Positions 55,508 through 64,000 of a stretch of DNA of 64,000 nucleotides are shown here, piece by piece (the first letter of the stretch is position 1; the number at the start of each line of letters is the position of its first letter). This DNA is from Hyphomicrobiaceae bacterium. Lineage in GTDB: Bacteria; Pseudomonadota; Alphaproteobacteria; Rhizobiales; Hyphomicrobiaceae. Below the pieces are notes generated by a model. That model was not told where the DNA came from, searched no databases, and saw only the letters and a program-made list of their open reading frames with translations. The position numbers and the translations under genes were made by a program. The DNA lies in contig JALHMC010000010.1 of assembly GCA_022844225.1 (NCBI GenBank), positions 1-64,000 of the forward strand, in the 5' to 3' direction.

Positions 55508-58500
55508 TCACGCGAACAGCTTGAGTTGTTTCTCGTCGGCACCCTTGGTCTCATGAGCGAGCTGCTCAATTCGGTCGAACGGCACCTGCTCGGCCTGAAT
55601 GAGCGATCTTTGCGCCTTCAATGCGCGAACGAGCCCCTCCTGAACCAAGTGGAACTCGCCGACGGTCTGGCTCGGCAAGACCGCGGCAGCGTCTAAGCCA
55701 GACTCCGACTGGAAAGCCGACTTGAGCTTCTTCAAAGCGGTGTCCTCGCGGACACGCCCGATGAACCAGCTCGTGATCTGGTCCCGGCTCTTGTAGTCAA
55801 GGTCGCCTGGCGACTGGGTGGCCAGCATGATGCCGAGGCCTGCGGAGCGGGCGCGCTTCAACAGGCTCTGAAGCGGTTCAGCTGTGGCCGGCTTCGAGTT
55901 GGCCGGGATGTAGAGATCCGCCTCGTCGAACATGACGACAGCCTGGAGCTGATCGTTCGGGTTGCGCTGGCAGAAGCGTAGCGCTTCGGACAGGAACTGA
56001 GACACCCAGAACAGGATGTTCTCGTTATCGCCCAGAAAACCCGTGTAGATCACAGACAGGCGCGTGCGGCCGTCCCGCCGGGCGAACGGGCCGAGACCGA
56101 GAAGAGATTCCATCGTCAGCGCCTCACCGCCGCCTTCGAACAGCGACGAGTTGCGATGGCGCAGAGAATCAAGCTGGCCGATGAGGTCGCGGCGTATCCG
56201 ACCTGACGGATCCATGCGCTGCGTGAGTTCGGTCAGCTCCGGATCCTCTTCTTCGAGCAGATTGATCAGGTCACCGAGAGTCACCTCTTTGGAGGACCGG
56301 CTGCCCAGAATCTTCAGCGCCACCGATAGTGTGCCCGATTGGCGCTGGTGGGTGGCCGAGTTCTTGAGATGCAGCATGTCGCCCATTGCGGCGGCCGATA
56401 GATTGGCGAGGAGCTGCTGCTCGTGCTCCGGCAGCTCGTTCATTCCGTTCGGCAGTAGCGTGATGGAAATGGGACGACCCGAGGCACGGCCGGGCGTATA
56501 GACGGCGACGTCGATCGAATCGGCAAGCTTCTCGCGGTCGCCACGACGCTCGCTGAGGTCGTTCTCGTTGGAGCGCCAAACGTCCGGGTTCGCGTAAGAG
56601 GCCAAGTCGCCTTTGCGGTCGATCAGGATCGCGGGAACGCCCCGCAACAGCAACTGCTCGATGAGCGAAAGCGCGAGCGTCGTCTTGCCGGAGCCAGAGC
56701 CGCCGAGCACGGCCGCGTGTCGCTTCAGGATGCTCTTGTTCAGCGTAATCGGTTTGCCTCGGCCGGTCAGTTCACGGCCTGCAAGGATGCTCGAATCGTC
56801 GGTGCCATTCTCGTCGAGGATGTCCGTGAGCTGCAGCTCCTCGTCGGCGCCGTCGACAGGAACCACAGCGCCTTGAGGCGGTGGCAGCGTAGGCAGAGGC
56901 ATGCCGGTCGCCCAGCCCGTCCAGTCGGCCAAGAGGTCGTCGGGGGTCGAATGAATGGGCATAGCTGCCCCGACCGGAACAGTCGGGAAAGTCCGAGCAG
57001 AATGCTCCGCTATTGGATGAATTGCCTCGTTGGCGCGCATCACGGACCTCGGCGCCTCCGTGTCGACGATGCGCGTGGCGGAGCGCCCGAGCAAGTCGAG
57101 ACGCAAGAGCTGAATGATCGGCAAGAGGCCCGACAGCAACTTGGCTTCGGCGATCCAATCGGTGAAGCCGAGCTGGTGGCGATTGCGGGCATGGAACTCG
57201 CGGACGGTGAGCATGCGCTCCCATTCGGGGATGGGCACCAGCAATGAACGGCCGCCAGCCTCGCGGAAGCGCCGGAATGCCATTGCGGTCTGATTCTTCC
57301 GGTTTGGCGGGAAGTCGGATGCGCGCAGCATGAAGCACTGTCGATTTTTCATCGAAAACAGTGCCTTATCCAGCTGTCGCTTCAAGCCGCCGCCCTGCGT
57401 CGGTCGGTTGCAGATAAAGACACGCGCATCCTGTACGACAAGGCCGCCGTGGGTGACTTGAATGTCGATGCCGGGCAGCTCCTCGCCGAGCGCAAGGCGG
57501 GTCACGGTGATCCGAACCCTGTCCTGCCATTCGTCGCCGGCCACAGTGAGTGCGCCGGACAGCACGTCGAGCAGATCGTGATCGCCCGAGGGCATCTCCG
57601 CTTCGGACTCGCCCTGGAAGCGATCCCACAGACGCTGGAAATCAATACCCTGACCGGACGTGCCGAGGCCGGTCGAAGACGTTGCGGCGGGCTTCGCCGG
57701 GTCGGCTAGCCCGAGGGCTGCTGCTAGGGTGGACAGGAACCCGGCGCCGGCATCTTCCGGCTCGCTCTTTTCCTCGGGCTCGGACTCGCTCCCGTCGAGC
57801 TTGGCTCTCAGCCGGCTTTGCGCGTGCTCGAGCAGACGGCGGGTTGACAGGCCTCCGAACTCCTCAAAAAACTGCGGTCCGAAGAAATGCGTCGGGTCGG
57901 TGTCGACGGTGATGTTTCGGCGCGCAGCCTCATGCTCCAGGCGTTTGGAGATGATGAGCTTTGCTTCGGTGGGGGTACGCGCCTCGAGCAGGGCCACGGG
58001 CCCCGATTTCTCGATGCGGTCGATGTAGGACTGGGCGAGAACACCGCGGGCCTGGTCGTAGAAGTCACCCAGGCACGAGATGACGATGATCGACGATGGT
58101 ACCCGGTTGGCGATCTGAATGAGATCGCGAACGGCCTTCTGGAACCGCTCCTCCGGGTCGGGAAAAAAGCGAAGGTCTTCAACCTGATCGATGCAGTAGA
58201 CGAGTGCGGCACGGTCGACGGTCCAGGCCAACTTGCCCAAGCTCTCGAAAATATCGAAGGCGCGGCCATCACCGGCGGTCGGGTCGAGGGCCGATACCGC
58301 CTCGCGGGCAAGGTCGGCAAGTGGGCGACCCTGCAGGAACTGTCGGACACGCTGGTCGATCCGCGGATCGGCGCGCTGAAGGTAGAGCAAAGCGCGGACG
58401 ATGTTGATGTCCAGTTCCTGGGAGTCGAAGCGTGGGCTGCCGACGAGCGTGTCAGCGATCTCGGTCACGAGGCGCGCGAGCGAGGCATCGTCGAACTGCG

Positions 58501-58975
58501 CCTCGCGCAGCTGCTCCAGCTGATCGTCAGGCAGGACCGCAGCATCCTCGACCAGCCGATTGGTGAGCCGTGAGAGTCCGCTTTGCCCGACGCGATCGGG
58601 GTCATAGGGCTTCTCGAGCGAGTTGATGAGGCGCTTGAGGTAGTAGTCGGCGTAATTGGAGATGTCTGGCGTCATCTGCGCATAGCCGAAATAGGCCGTG
58701 CCTTCGCGATGTGAGGCCGTGCGGAGCGCCCGGATCAAGTGTGTCTTGCCGGCTCCCGACTGGCCGTGGAACAGGAGTATCCGGGCCTGGCTGGGCGCGC
58801 CGCGCCCGGACGTGACCGACTTCAACGTGTCGGCGAACTTCTTGCGGGCCTGTTGGTGGACGAGCTCGACATCGACGGGATCGGCCCGCCAGATATCATC
58901 CTCCCAAGTGATGGAATGCTCGAAGGCAGACGCTAGCCCCTCGACTGGCAATGCCTTCTCGACATCAGGATTCAT
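55508..58975 (-). CDS. Dual P-loop NTPase: N-terminal AAA/STAND-like plus C-terminal HerA/FtsK-like
   Basis: This encodes 1155 residues from MNPDVEKALP. NTPase 1 has Walker A HGQSGAGKTHL (about 70-80) and Walker B ALVYCIDQVEDL (257-268), followed by an ORC/STAND-like helical part. A Ser/Glu/Pro linker lies at 395-445. A middle domain of unknown fold (450-620) contains FICNRPTQGGGLKRQLDKAL and VPIPEWERMLTVREFH. NTPase 2 has Walker A GGSGSGKTTLAL (757-768), ILIDRKGDLASY, Walker B AVVMFDEADLY (1012-1022), LATQSPGDLDY and a likely Arg finger near 1074. This looks like a ring-forming DNA or RNA motor guided by a switch NTPase. No nuclease motif is evident. The partner gene ends 34 bp upstream. Its role is unknown; defence or chromosome maintenance are options. 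Confidence 0.8.
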   Translation of the reverse strand: MNPDVEKALPVEGLASAFEHSITWEDDIWRADPVDVELVHQQARKKFADTLKSVTSGRGAPSQARILLFHGQSGAGKTHLIRALRTASHREGTAYFGYAQMTPDISNYADYYLKRLINSLEKPYDPDRVGQSGLSRLTNRLVEDAAVLPDDQLEQLREAQFDDASLARLVTEIADTLVGSPRFDSQELDINIVRALLYLQRADPRIDQRVRQFLQGRPLADLAREAVSALDPTAGDGRAFDIFESLGKLAWTVDRAALVYCIDQVEDLRFFPDPEERFQKAVRDLIQIANRVPSSIIVISCLGDFYDQARGVLAQSYIDRIEKSGPVALLEARTPTEAKLIISKRLEHEAARRNITVDTDPTHFFGPQFFEEFGGLSTRRLLEHAQSRLRAKLDGSESEPEEKSEPEDAGAGFLSTLAAALGLADPAKPAATSSTGLGTSGQGIDFQRLWDRFQGESEAEMPSGDHDLLDVLSGALTVAGDEWQDRVRITVTRLALGEELPGIDIQVTHGGLVVQDARVFICNRPTQGGGLKRQLDKALFSMKNRQCFMLRASDFPPNRKNQTAMAFRRFREAGGRSLLVPIPEWERMLTVREFHARNRHQLGFTDWIAEAKLLSGLLPIIQLLRLDLLGRSATRIVDTEAPRSVMRANEAIHPIAEHSARTFPTVPVGAAMPIHSTPDDLLADWTGWATGMPLPTLPPPQGAVVPVDGADEELQLTDILDENGTDDSSILAGRELTGRGKPITLNKSILKRHAAVLGGSGSGKTTLALSLIEQLLLRGVPAILIDRKGDLASYANPDVWRSNENDLSERRGDREKLADSIDVAVYTPGRASGRPISITLLPNGMNELPEHEQQLLANLSAAAMGDMLHLKNSATHQRQSGTLSVALKILGSRSSKEVTLGDLINLLEEEDPELTELTQRMDPSGRIRRDLIGQLDSLRHRNSSLFEGGGEALTMESLLGLGPFARRDGRTRLSVIYTGFLGDNENILFWVSQFLSEALRFCQRNPNDQLQAVVMFDEADLYIPANSKPATAEPLQSLLKRARSAGLGIMLATQSPGDLDYKSRDQITSWFIGRVREDTALKKLKSAFQSESGLDAAAVLPSQTVGEFHLVQEGLVRALKAQRSLIQAEQVPFDRIEQLAHETKGADEKQLKLFA

Positions 58976-59009
58976 CTGGTCTCTTTCCTCGGCGACGTAA
59001 CGACTTTGC

Positions 59010-60224
59010 TCAGTCGGCTGCTCGGACGTAGTGCCAGACCGTGTTCTTGTAGACCACGGCCGACTCCTGAAGCTCCTTGAGCGCCTTTTTGTCCTTGAGG
59101 TCGGCATTGGCGAGCACGACGAGCCCGGTCCGATGCGCCTCGGTCAGCATGCATTTGAACTCGATCTCGGTCAGGGCCCAGGCGGCGTGGCGCTCCTGGA
59201 TGACGGCCCAGACCTTGGATATGAATGCCCGTCTGTTGCCGGCCCAACCTTCAGCAGTTGCGGCGGTCGCCGAGTGGACGGCGGAGGCGAACGCCACGGG
59301 GTCGGGGCGGCCGACGGACTCTGCGGCCCCGATAGGTGCAACGGTGGCTGCGGTATCAAGTGTCGCTGATTGCGGAGCAGCCCCTGTTGCGGTGAGCGAG
59401 GTCGCTCCGGATCGGGGTGGCTTGCCGGTCGAGAGCGACGAACGCGTGCGGCTACGGAGCTTGCTGCGTCGTGTGATCTTACTGTATTTTGCAGATTCCG
59501 ACTCGCGGCCAAGATACTTGCGAAGAATCGCGCGTTGCAGGCTTTTCAAGTCGCCCCGAGGCGATCCCACGGCCTCGGCCGCGAGCGCCGCGATTAGGCG
59601 GCCATCCGTGCCGAATTCGCGGCCGGATGTCGACAATTGTGCAGCAAGGAGACGCGCGGCCTTGGCGGGAAGCTCGGACTCCGGACCCAAGCTGGCGCCG
59701 ACCTGATTACCGAACGCCCGATCGAGGGCCCTGGCGGCCAGCGCCGAGCGAATGCGGGCTGCCGAAGGGGCACCCTTGATTTCGAGGCGCCAGTGGCTGA
59801 TGACGACGAGAGCGCGAAGGCCGTCCGCCTTGCCCAAAAGGCGCTGCCTCGAGACGGGGGCTGCGGTAAGCTCCAGTGCGCTCGCGATCAGATGAATGTC
59901 TCGCGCGGTCCGCCAGTCCTTCGGCATTCCCTTCCTGGCGCCCAGGAACTCCACCGCTGCTGCGATCCCTTGTCCTGTCGCGCGCAGGGTGGTGGCGTCG
60001 CGCTCCACCAGGCCGCCTGCAATCAGGGCTGCGACAAGGCGGCTGACCTCGATCCGCCATACGTCCGAACCGGCCTTCGATCCGAGGATGTAGCCAAGGT
60101 CACGGAAAACGGCGGCCTCGTCTTCGGGCTCCGTGGCGATGCGGACGAGCACCGTACCCGCTAACCGGCGAGCTTCGTCGGCAAGCTCGGCGGGCGGCAA
60201 GCCTTGCGGGCCTTGCTCTGTCAT
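59010..60224 (-). CDS. Putative adaptor partner of the dual NTPase
   Basis: This encodes 404 residues from MTEQGPQGLP. The N-terminal half is helical and includes a possible winged helix (VSRLVAALIAGGLVERDATT). An Arg/Ser- and Ala/Thr-rich linker spans about 250-325. A compact C-terminal domain (326-404) contains TEIEFKCMLTEAHRTGLVVL and VVYKNTVWHYVR. I recognise no named family. It is first in a two-gene unit with the NTPase gene, 34 bp apart on the same strand. It has no catalytic motif, so a DNA-binding, targeting or regulatory role is inferred. Confidence 0.65.
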   Translation of the reverse strand: MTEQGPQGLPPAELADEARRLAGTVLVRIATEPEDEAAVFRDLGYILGSKAGSDVWRIEVSRLVAALIAGGLVERDATTLRATGQGIAAAVEFLGARKGMPKDWRTARDIHLIASALELTAAPVSRQRLLGKADGLRALVVISHWRLEIKGAPSAARIRSALAARALDRAFGNQVGASLGPESELPAKAARLLAAQLSTSGREFGTDGRLIAALAAEAVGSPRGDLKSLQRAILRKYLGRESESAKYSKITRRSKLRSRTRSSLSTGKPPRSGATSLTATGAAPQSATLDTAATVAPIGAAESVGRPDPVAFASAVHSATAATAEGWAGNRRAFISKVWAVIQERHAAWALTEIEFKCMLTEAHRTGLVVLANADLKDKKALKELQESAVVYKNTVWHYVRAAD

Positions 60225-60707
60225 ATTGCGCCACTCCCGCAGCACGTGTGGGACCGATCATTGAGATCGGTGACGACCTGGGCAGGCCGCCGCCTCGAAG
60301 GCCTGCCGGACGCGCGAATCACCGGAGGGTGGGTGCATACTGCGAAATCGAGGCTGCCGGGCCAAGCCCGATCTATCCACCGGGCCGAGAAAGCCCGAAG
60401 GTGATGCCCAGTTGTAACGCCCGCGGAATTTCGTATCCACGCGGCCGATGCCCAAATGACGACAAGAATCGCGTGCCTTGTTGAGACCGAGCTGAACGCG
60501 CTCCCTACACGTCGGATGCCTTGTACGTGGGCATTGAGAACTCCGCATTCTCCTGCGGAGGGGAAAGGTTTTGCTGTGTCGTCAGTTGTTGAGTCGCACG
60601 CCGAATCGCACACCTATCAAACGTTCGTCAGCCTTAACGCGGGGTTAACTCGTTGGCGCGATGCTGCGTGCCGGGAGAGTTTTAGTCTCGTGGCGAAGGC
60701 AACACCC
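60225..60707. other. Gap between the two-gene NTPase unit and the CAP lipoprotein gene
   Basis: These 483 bases lie between diverging genes and hold no supported gene. A hairpin with CTCCGCA and TGCGGAG arms is at 60541-60560. A perfect CtrA-type site is at 60634-60648. The promoter of the NTPase unit should be near the left end, but no clear boxes were found. Confidence 0.45.
60634..60648. promoter_or_regulatory. CtrA binding site (TTAA-N7-TTAA)
   Basis: TTAACGCGGGGTTAA matches the full CtrA consensus exactly. It lies 60 bp before the CAP-domain lipoprotein start, a position suited to activation or repression of that gene by the cell-cycle regulator CtrA. Confidence 0.6.
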
Positions 60708-61397
60708 ATGTCCCGCGTTCTATTTGCGACAGCTTTGGCATTGGCGGTCACTGGTTGCAGCCAGGGGGGGCAGTCGCCTTCGCTTAGCCTCACCGGTGAC
60801 GGTGACAAGCCAACATCGTTCGTGGCCGGATCACGAGCGAGCCGACAGAGTGCGCTGGGTGGGGAACCATCAGCCGGAGCGGAGTCTCGATCAAGGTCCG
60901 TCGGGGCTGGGGGACGCTTGGCAAGTCTCGACGACAAGGCGCCCCGGGGATCGTACGATACGGCTCCCAAAGGGTCGCTCGCAGATCGCGATTTTTCTAG
61001 CACGCTACTCAATGCGGAATTGGCCAGGGAGCAGATCAACGGCTACCGGAAGCTCAAGGGATTGAAGCCGCTGCAGTTGAACGCGGCTTTGACTGCCGCA
61101 GCGAAGGCCCATTCCCGCGATCTTGCGAAATGGGACCGCATCTCCCACTTCGGGTCGGACGGGTCCAATCCCTGGGATCGCGTCAAGCGGACCGGCTACA
61201 ATGCCAAGCTCGCGGCCGAAAACGTCGGCACCGGACAGGTAAGTTTCGAGGAAGTGCTGAAGGGGTGGAAGGACAGCCCCGGTCACAACAAGAACCTCTT
61301 GCTCAGCGATGCCGATCATATGGGCATCGCGCTCGTTCACGAGCCGAAGAGCGAATTCAAGACATTCTGGACCCTGGTCGTGGGCTCATCGCTGTAG
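60708..61397 (+). CDS. CAP/SCP-domain lipoprotein
   Basis: This encodes 229 residues. The lipobox is LAVTGC (Cys about residue 17), so it should be a lipoprotein. A Ser/Gly-rich linker to about residue 95 precedes the CAP domain. That has AELAREQINGYRKLKGLKPL, AAKAHSRDLAKWDRISHFG, AENVG and WKDSPGHNKNLL. The two His and the Glu of the CAP cavity are kept. Bacterial CAP lipoproteins of this type are envelope proteins of unclear activity. A GTG at 60690 is an alternative start. A CtrA site just upstream suggests cell-cycle control. Confidence 0.9.
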   Translation: MSRVLFATALALAVTGCSQGGQSPSLSLTGDGDKPTSFVAGSRASRQSALGGEPSAGAESRSRSVGAGGRLASLDDKAPRGSYDTAPKGSLADRDFSSTLLNAELAREQINGYRKLKGLKPLQLNAALTAAAKAHSRDLAKWDRISHFGSDGSNPWDRVKRTGYNAKLAAENVGTGQVSFEEVLKGWKDSPGHNKNLLLSDADHMGIALVHEPKSEFKTFWTLVVGSSL

Positions 61398-61487
61398 CGG
61401 GTGAGGTCTGCGCATCGCACGTTTTCACGAAGAGGAAGACGTTACTCGGGTTGTTCGCCACCACGTTCTCGGACACACAATAACAAA

Positions 61488-61511
61488 GGGCCCGGCGGTC
61501 AAGTCGGGCCC
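61488..61511 (-). terminator. Intrinsic terminator for the 127-residue protein gene
   Basis: A 7-bp stem (GGGCCCG with CGGGCCC) has a 10-base loop. On the minus strand it is followed by TTTGTTATTG. It lies 88 bp past the stop at 61599 and could also stop plus-strand transcription of the CAP gene. Confidence 0.6.
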
Positions 61512-61598
61512 GATTTGGTCTCGATGGGAGATATCGAGGGCAGTCGATCAATGCATATCCCGGCGCCGTGTCGGGATACGAAAACCCGCCTCAGGATC

Positions 61599-61982
61599 TT
61601 AGCGAGTTTCGGTGCGTCCGGGGGCGATGATCGTGGCGACCGCGTGGCCGCCGGCGGATCGGTAATTCGCGGATGCCCGATCGGCGACGACAACATTCGG
61701 TTTGCGCGGGTCAAAAAGCGCCGACCACGACTTCGGGCATACCCATGGGGCCCAAGGCGCCAAGGCCATCACGGGATTGAACATGAGTTGCGCCGCGTTC
61801 AGTGGCGAAACAGCGGTCGCGGCGCTGATCGCATCACCGGCACGCGTCGGAGGTAACTGGTCGGCGTAGGCGACGCTGTCGGCCACCTGGGATGTCCAGA
61901 CCGTCAGTACCGTCGAGGCGAGTCCTCCGGCGAGCGCGAACCACTGGCGCGCCAATTCAGCTTGCAACTCAAACGGGTTCAT
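61599..61982 (-). CDS. Small protein of unknown function
   Basis: This encodes 127 residues from MNPFELQAELA, with GGAG six bases before the ATG; an ATG at 61994 would add four residues. The first half is helical and partly hydrophobic (QWFALAGGLASTVLTVWTSQ). Pro-rich WAPWVCPKSW and a Tyr/Ala-rich tail follow. It loosely resembles phasin-like granule proteins in size and helical start, but I cannot confirm that. It stands alone on the minus strand. Confidence 0.6.
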   Translation of the reverse strand: MNPFELQAELARQWFALAGGLASTVLTVWTSQVADSVAYADQLPPTRAGDAISAATAVSPLNAAQLMFNPVMALAPWAPWVCPKSWSALFDPRKPNVVVADRASANYRSAGGHAVATIIAPGRTETR

Positions 61983-62083
61983 GCGCGACTCCATACCCTG
62001 GTGCAATGGATCCCTAGCAGAAATTGTGCGGTGCAGCAATTCCGAAACGGGCTTTGCTTGCGTGGGGGCTATTGGAGGCGCGA

Positions 62084-62674
62084 TCAAGCTTTTTCTGGCT
62101 GCTGGCCGGCAGCATGATCGGCGCTCCGGGAGCCGGTCGCATTGCCCGGAGCGTCGGCTAGCTTTTGGGCTGCGACCGCGGAGGGCTTCCCCGTCGATGC
62201 TGCCTCGGTCCCGAGCGTGGCGGTCGGCCCGGTCGGTTGCGCATCGCGGGGGCCTCCGGCGAAACGACCGCGGACAATCCAATAGACGAGGCCGCCCACG
62301 AAGCCCGCGGTGAGAAATGCCGTCAGGGCGTAGTTGTTGGCAATGGTCGGTTGTCCGGCCTGCTCCGTCGATTGTTGAGCAAAGAAGCCAAGGCCGGCGA
62401 TGGCTAGGCCGGCGAGCACATAATAGGTCCAGCTGCGCTTGCGAAGCATCTCGCCGACGGCCGCGACGACCAATGCGAACGGTGTCGAGAACAGCGCGAA
62501 CTGAGCGGCCACGAAACCGGCGAGCTCAATGCCTTTTGCGACCCGGTCGCCACGAACATCGGGCGGCAATCCCGCGATCTCGGCCGGTGTCAGAACGAAC
62601 AGCACCATGGCGAAAGCTGCCACGAGGCAACTCACGAGAAATGCGGCGAGGACGCCGAGAAGCCGTATCGCCAT
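62084..62674 (-). CDS. Four-helix membrane protein of unknown function, paralogue A
   Basis: This encodes 196 residues with four hydrophobic segments in the first 140. The second loop reads VVAAVGEMLRKRSWTYYVLA, and TAGFVGGLVYWIVRGR ends the core. A disordered Ala/Pro/Thr-rich tail follows. The same two signatures occur in the next gene ([20 protein letters not shown] and [16 protein letters not shown]), so the two are tandem paralogues. Function is unknown. Confidence 0.72.
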   Translation of the reverse strand: MAIRLLGVLAAFLVSCLVAAFAMVLFVLTPAEIAGLPPDVRGDRVAKGIELAGFVAAQFALFSTPFALVVAAVGEMLRKRSWTYYVLAGLAIAGLGFFAQQSTEQAGQPTIANNYALTAFLTAGFVGGLVYWIVRGRFAGGPRDAQPTGPTATLGTEAASTGKPSAVAAQKLADAPGNATGSRSADHAAGQQPEKA

Positions 62675-62796
62675 GCTTGCGTCGATCTCCGGACGCGCTC
62701 GTGCGCTGTGTGCGAACGCGTCCTCATCAAGCTATAGACCGCCCTCGTCATCCTCAAGGATGGAGCTGTGACTGTTGGTAAAGTGTGTTGCCTAGG

Positions 62797-63225
62797 CTAC
62801 GCACGACGGCCAGCGACGAGCCAGTAGACCAGCCCGCCAGCAAAACCAGCCGTCGCCATGACGGTCCAGACGCGTGGGGGCATCGATCCGGCGCTGTGTG
62901 GGCTTGCTAGACGCGTCAGCGCCGGCAAGAGCGTCATCGCTGCTCCACCACCCAATACGTAATAAAGCACGGAACGAATGCGGACGATCTCGCCAACGGC
63001 CACGACGACCAAGGCCGGAAGCAGGCTGGCGGCAGCGGCGACGGTGACGAAGTCGAGCCCCATGTCGACCAGGATCTCGAGTTTGTCGAATTCGTCCGAC
63101 TGCCGCGCGAGTGTCTGGGTCGTCACCTCAAGTCCAAGGGACACGAGGACGGCGAGCGCCGAGGCAAAGCCGAGGATGAGGCCGAGCGGCACCATGACCA
63201 GCCGGCCGAGCGCTCGGAGAATCAC
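62797..63225 (-). CDS. Four-helix membrane protein of unknown function, paralogue B
   Basis: This encodes 142 residues. The GTG at 63225 overlaps the rlmN stop (GTGA), and GGGGAG lies upstream inside rlmN, so it is translationally coupled to rlmN. It has four hydrophobic segments and the same central and terminal motifs as paralogue A, without the long tail. An open frame continues upstream over rlmN but is a shadow. Function is unknown. Confidence 0.7.
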   Translation of the reverse strand: MILRALGRLVMVPLGLILGFASALAVLVSLGLEVTTQTLARQSDEFDKLEILVDMGLDFVTVAAAASLLPALVVVAVGEIVRIRSVLYYVLGGGAAMTLLPALTRLASPHSAGSMPPRVWTVMATAGFAGGLVYWLVAGRRA

Positions 63226-64000
63226 GACGACGGCTGCTCCCCGTCGGGGTCCGGATCGCCGGGGGTGACACGATCGCGGGCGCGCAACTTCACGCTCTCC
63301 GACTTGAGCTGACCGCAGGCCGCAAGAATATCGCGACCGCGCGGTGTGCGGACCGGACTCGCGTAACCGGCGCGATTGACCACGTCGGCGAACTTCTCGA
63401 TTTGCTCCCAATCCGAGCATTCGTAGCGGCTGCCCGGCCAGGGATTGAACGGGATCAGGTTGATTTTGGCGGGAATACCGGCGAGCAGCCTGACCAGGGC
63501 GCGGGCATCGGCCAAACTGTCGTTGACGCCCTTCAGCATCACATACTCGAAGGTGATGCGGCGCGCATTCGAAAGGCCGGGGTACTGGCGGCACGCTTCG
63601 AGCAAGTCGGCGATGGGGTACTTACGGTTGATTGGCACGAGCTCGTCGCGGAGCTTGTCGGTCACGGCATGCAGTGAGATGGCAAGCATGGTTCCGGCTT
63701 CCAGGCCCCAGCGCGGTATTTCCGGGACGACGCCGGATGTCGAGAGCGTGATACGCCGCTTCGAGAAGGCCAAGCCGTCTCCGTCGGCGGCGACTTCGAT
63801 CGCGGCGCGCACGTTGTCGAAGTTATAGAGCGGCTCGCCCATGCCCATGAGGACGATGTTGGTAATCTTGCGCTCGGCGAGCGGGAGCATGCCGCCGTCA
63901 TCCGGTGGCTGGGCGCCGGGCCAATCACCGATGCGGTCGCGGGCTACGAGGATCTGGCCGACAATCTCCTCGGCCTCGAGATTGCGAACAAGGCGCTGGG
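63222..64000 (-). CDS. rlmN: 23S rRNA/tRNA adenine C2-methyltransferase RlmN, 3' part (cut by window edge)
   Basis: The frame runs off the right edge; 258 C-terminal residues are visible. [57 protein letters not shown] and [10 protein letters not shown] are RlmN motifs. The conserved [14 protein letters not shown] near the end holds the Cys that carries the methyl intermediate. The radical-SAM CxxxCxxC lies outside the window. It makes m2A2503 in 23S rRNA and m2A37 in tRNAs. Confidence 0.97.
   Translation of the reverse strand, partial: QRLVRNLEAEEIVGQILVARDRIGDWPGAQPPDDGGMLPLAERKITNIVLMGMGEPLYNFDNVRAAIEVAADGDGLAFSKRRITLSTSGVVPEIPRWGLEAGTMLAISLHAVTDKLRDELVPINRKYPIADLLEACRQYPGLSNARRITFEYVMLKGVNDSLADARALVRLLAGIPAKINLIPFNPWPGSRYECSDWEQIEKFADVVNRAGYASPVRTPRGRDILAACGQLKSESVKLRARDRVTPGDPDPDGEQPSS

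Noticed and set aside
1-64000. tRNA or rRNA genes and insertion sequences
   Set aside because: I looked for tRNA-like arms, conserved rRNA stretches and transposase genes with terminal repeats and found none; a covariance-model scan would be needed to exclude short or unusual RNAs.

Overview
The window is high-GC chromosomal DNA from an alphaproteobacterium, most likely of the order Hyphomicrobiales. The main reason is the gene set around the replication origin: leuS-lptE-holA, parB-parA-rsmG-mnmG-mnmE, rho-hemJ-hemE and ppsR-maf-aroE-coaE-dnaQ. Palindromes of the alphaproteobacterial parS type (TTTCACGTGAAA core), a CtrA-type site and two DUF2865 proteins agree with this. I saw no rRNA, tRNA, insertion sequence or CRISPR array.

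Layout. 1-3.8 kb is a small disturbed zone. It holds the end of an amidohydrolase, a membrane protein, a chimeric scrap joining a Sir2 tail to an amidohydrolase tail, a YgaP-like membrane gene facing a LysR regulator, and an intact Sir2 deacetylase. 4-8.4 kb is leuS-lptE-holA. 8.7-11.6 kb has a secreted Cys-containing protein, a PfkB/adenosine kinase and an orphan Bug-type binding protein. 11.6-19 kb, on the minus strand, runs mnmE, three parS sites, mnmG, rsmG, parA, parB, hisE, coaA.

19.1-32.6 kb is a plus-strand block of translation, ribosome-assembly and proline genes (nadD-rsfS-rlmH, rplU-rpmA, obgE, proB, proA). It is interleaved with an antiporter, a divergent RtcB ligase, a GNAT enzyme, a peptide-binding protein and a hydrolase. 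This block separates mnmE from rho, which are neighbours in many relatives. A small AT-richer gene for an orphan Cas2/SinR-like protein lies before rho. 33-36.5 kb is rho, hemJ, a truncated Uma2-type nuclease gene and hemE.

The hemE-ppsR gap (36.5-36.9 kb) is the expected chromosomal origin. It holds three copies of a 13-bp GTCGAGTGGGGCT-like repeat, each near a TCAACA/TGTTGA element. 36.9-42.3 kb is ppsR-maf-aroE-coaE, an alcohol dehydrogenase, dnaQ and a pterin dehydratase. 42.3-55.4 kb is mostly metabolic and accessory: two DUF2865 proteins, an SDR, threonine aldolase, an MFS pump, a hydrolase, a membrane-fused spermidine-synthase-like protein, a UPF0173 hydrolase, ruvX, and AraC and MarR regulators.

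55.5-60.2 kb is the best candidate for an undescribed system. It is a two-gene minus-strand unit encoding a 404-residue putative adaptor and a 1155-residue protein with two P-loop NTPase modules, the C-terminal one HerA/FtsK-like. The window ends with a CAP-domain lipoprotein behind a perfect CtrA-type site, three small proteins of unknown function (two of them paralogous membrane proteins) and the 3' part of rlmN.
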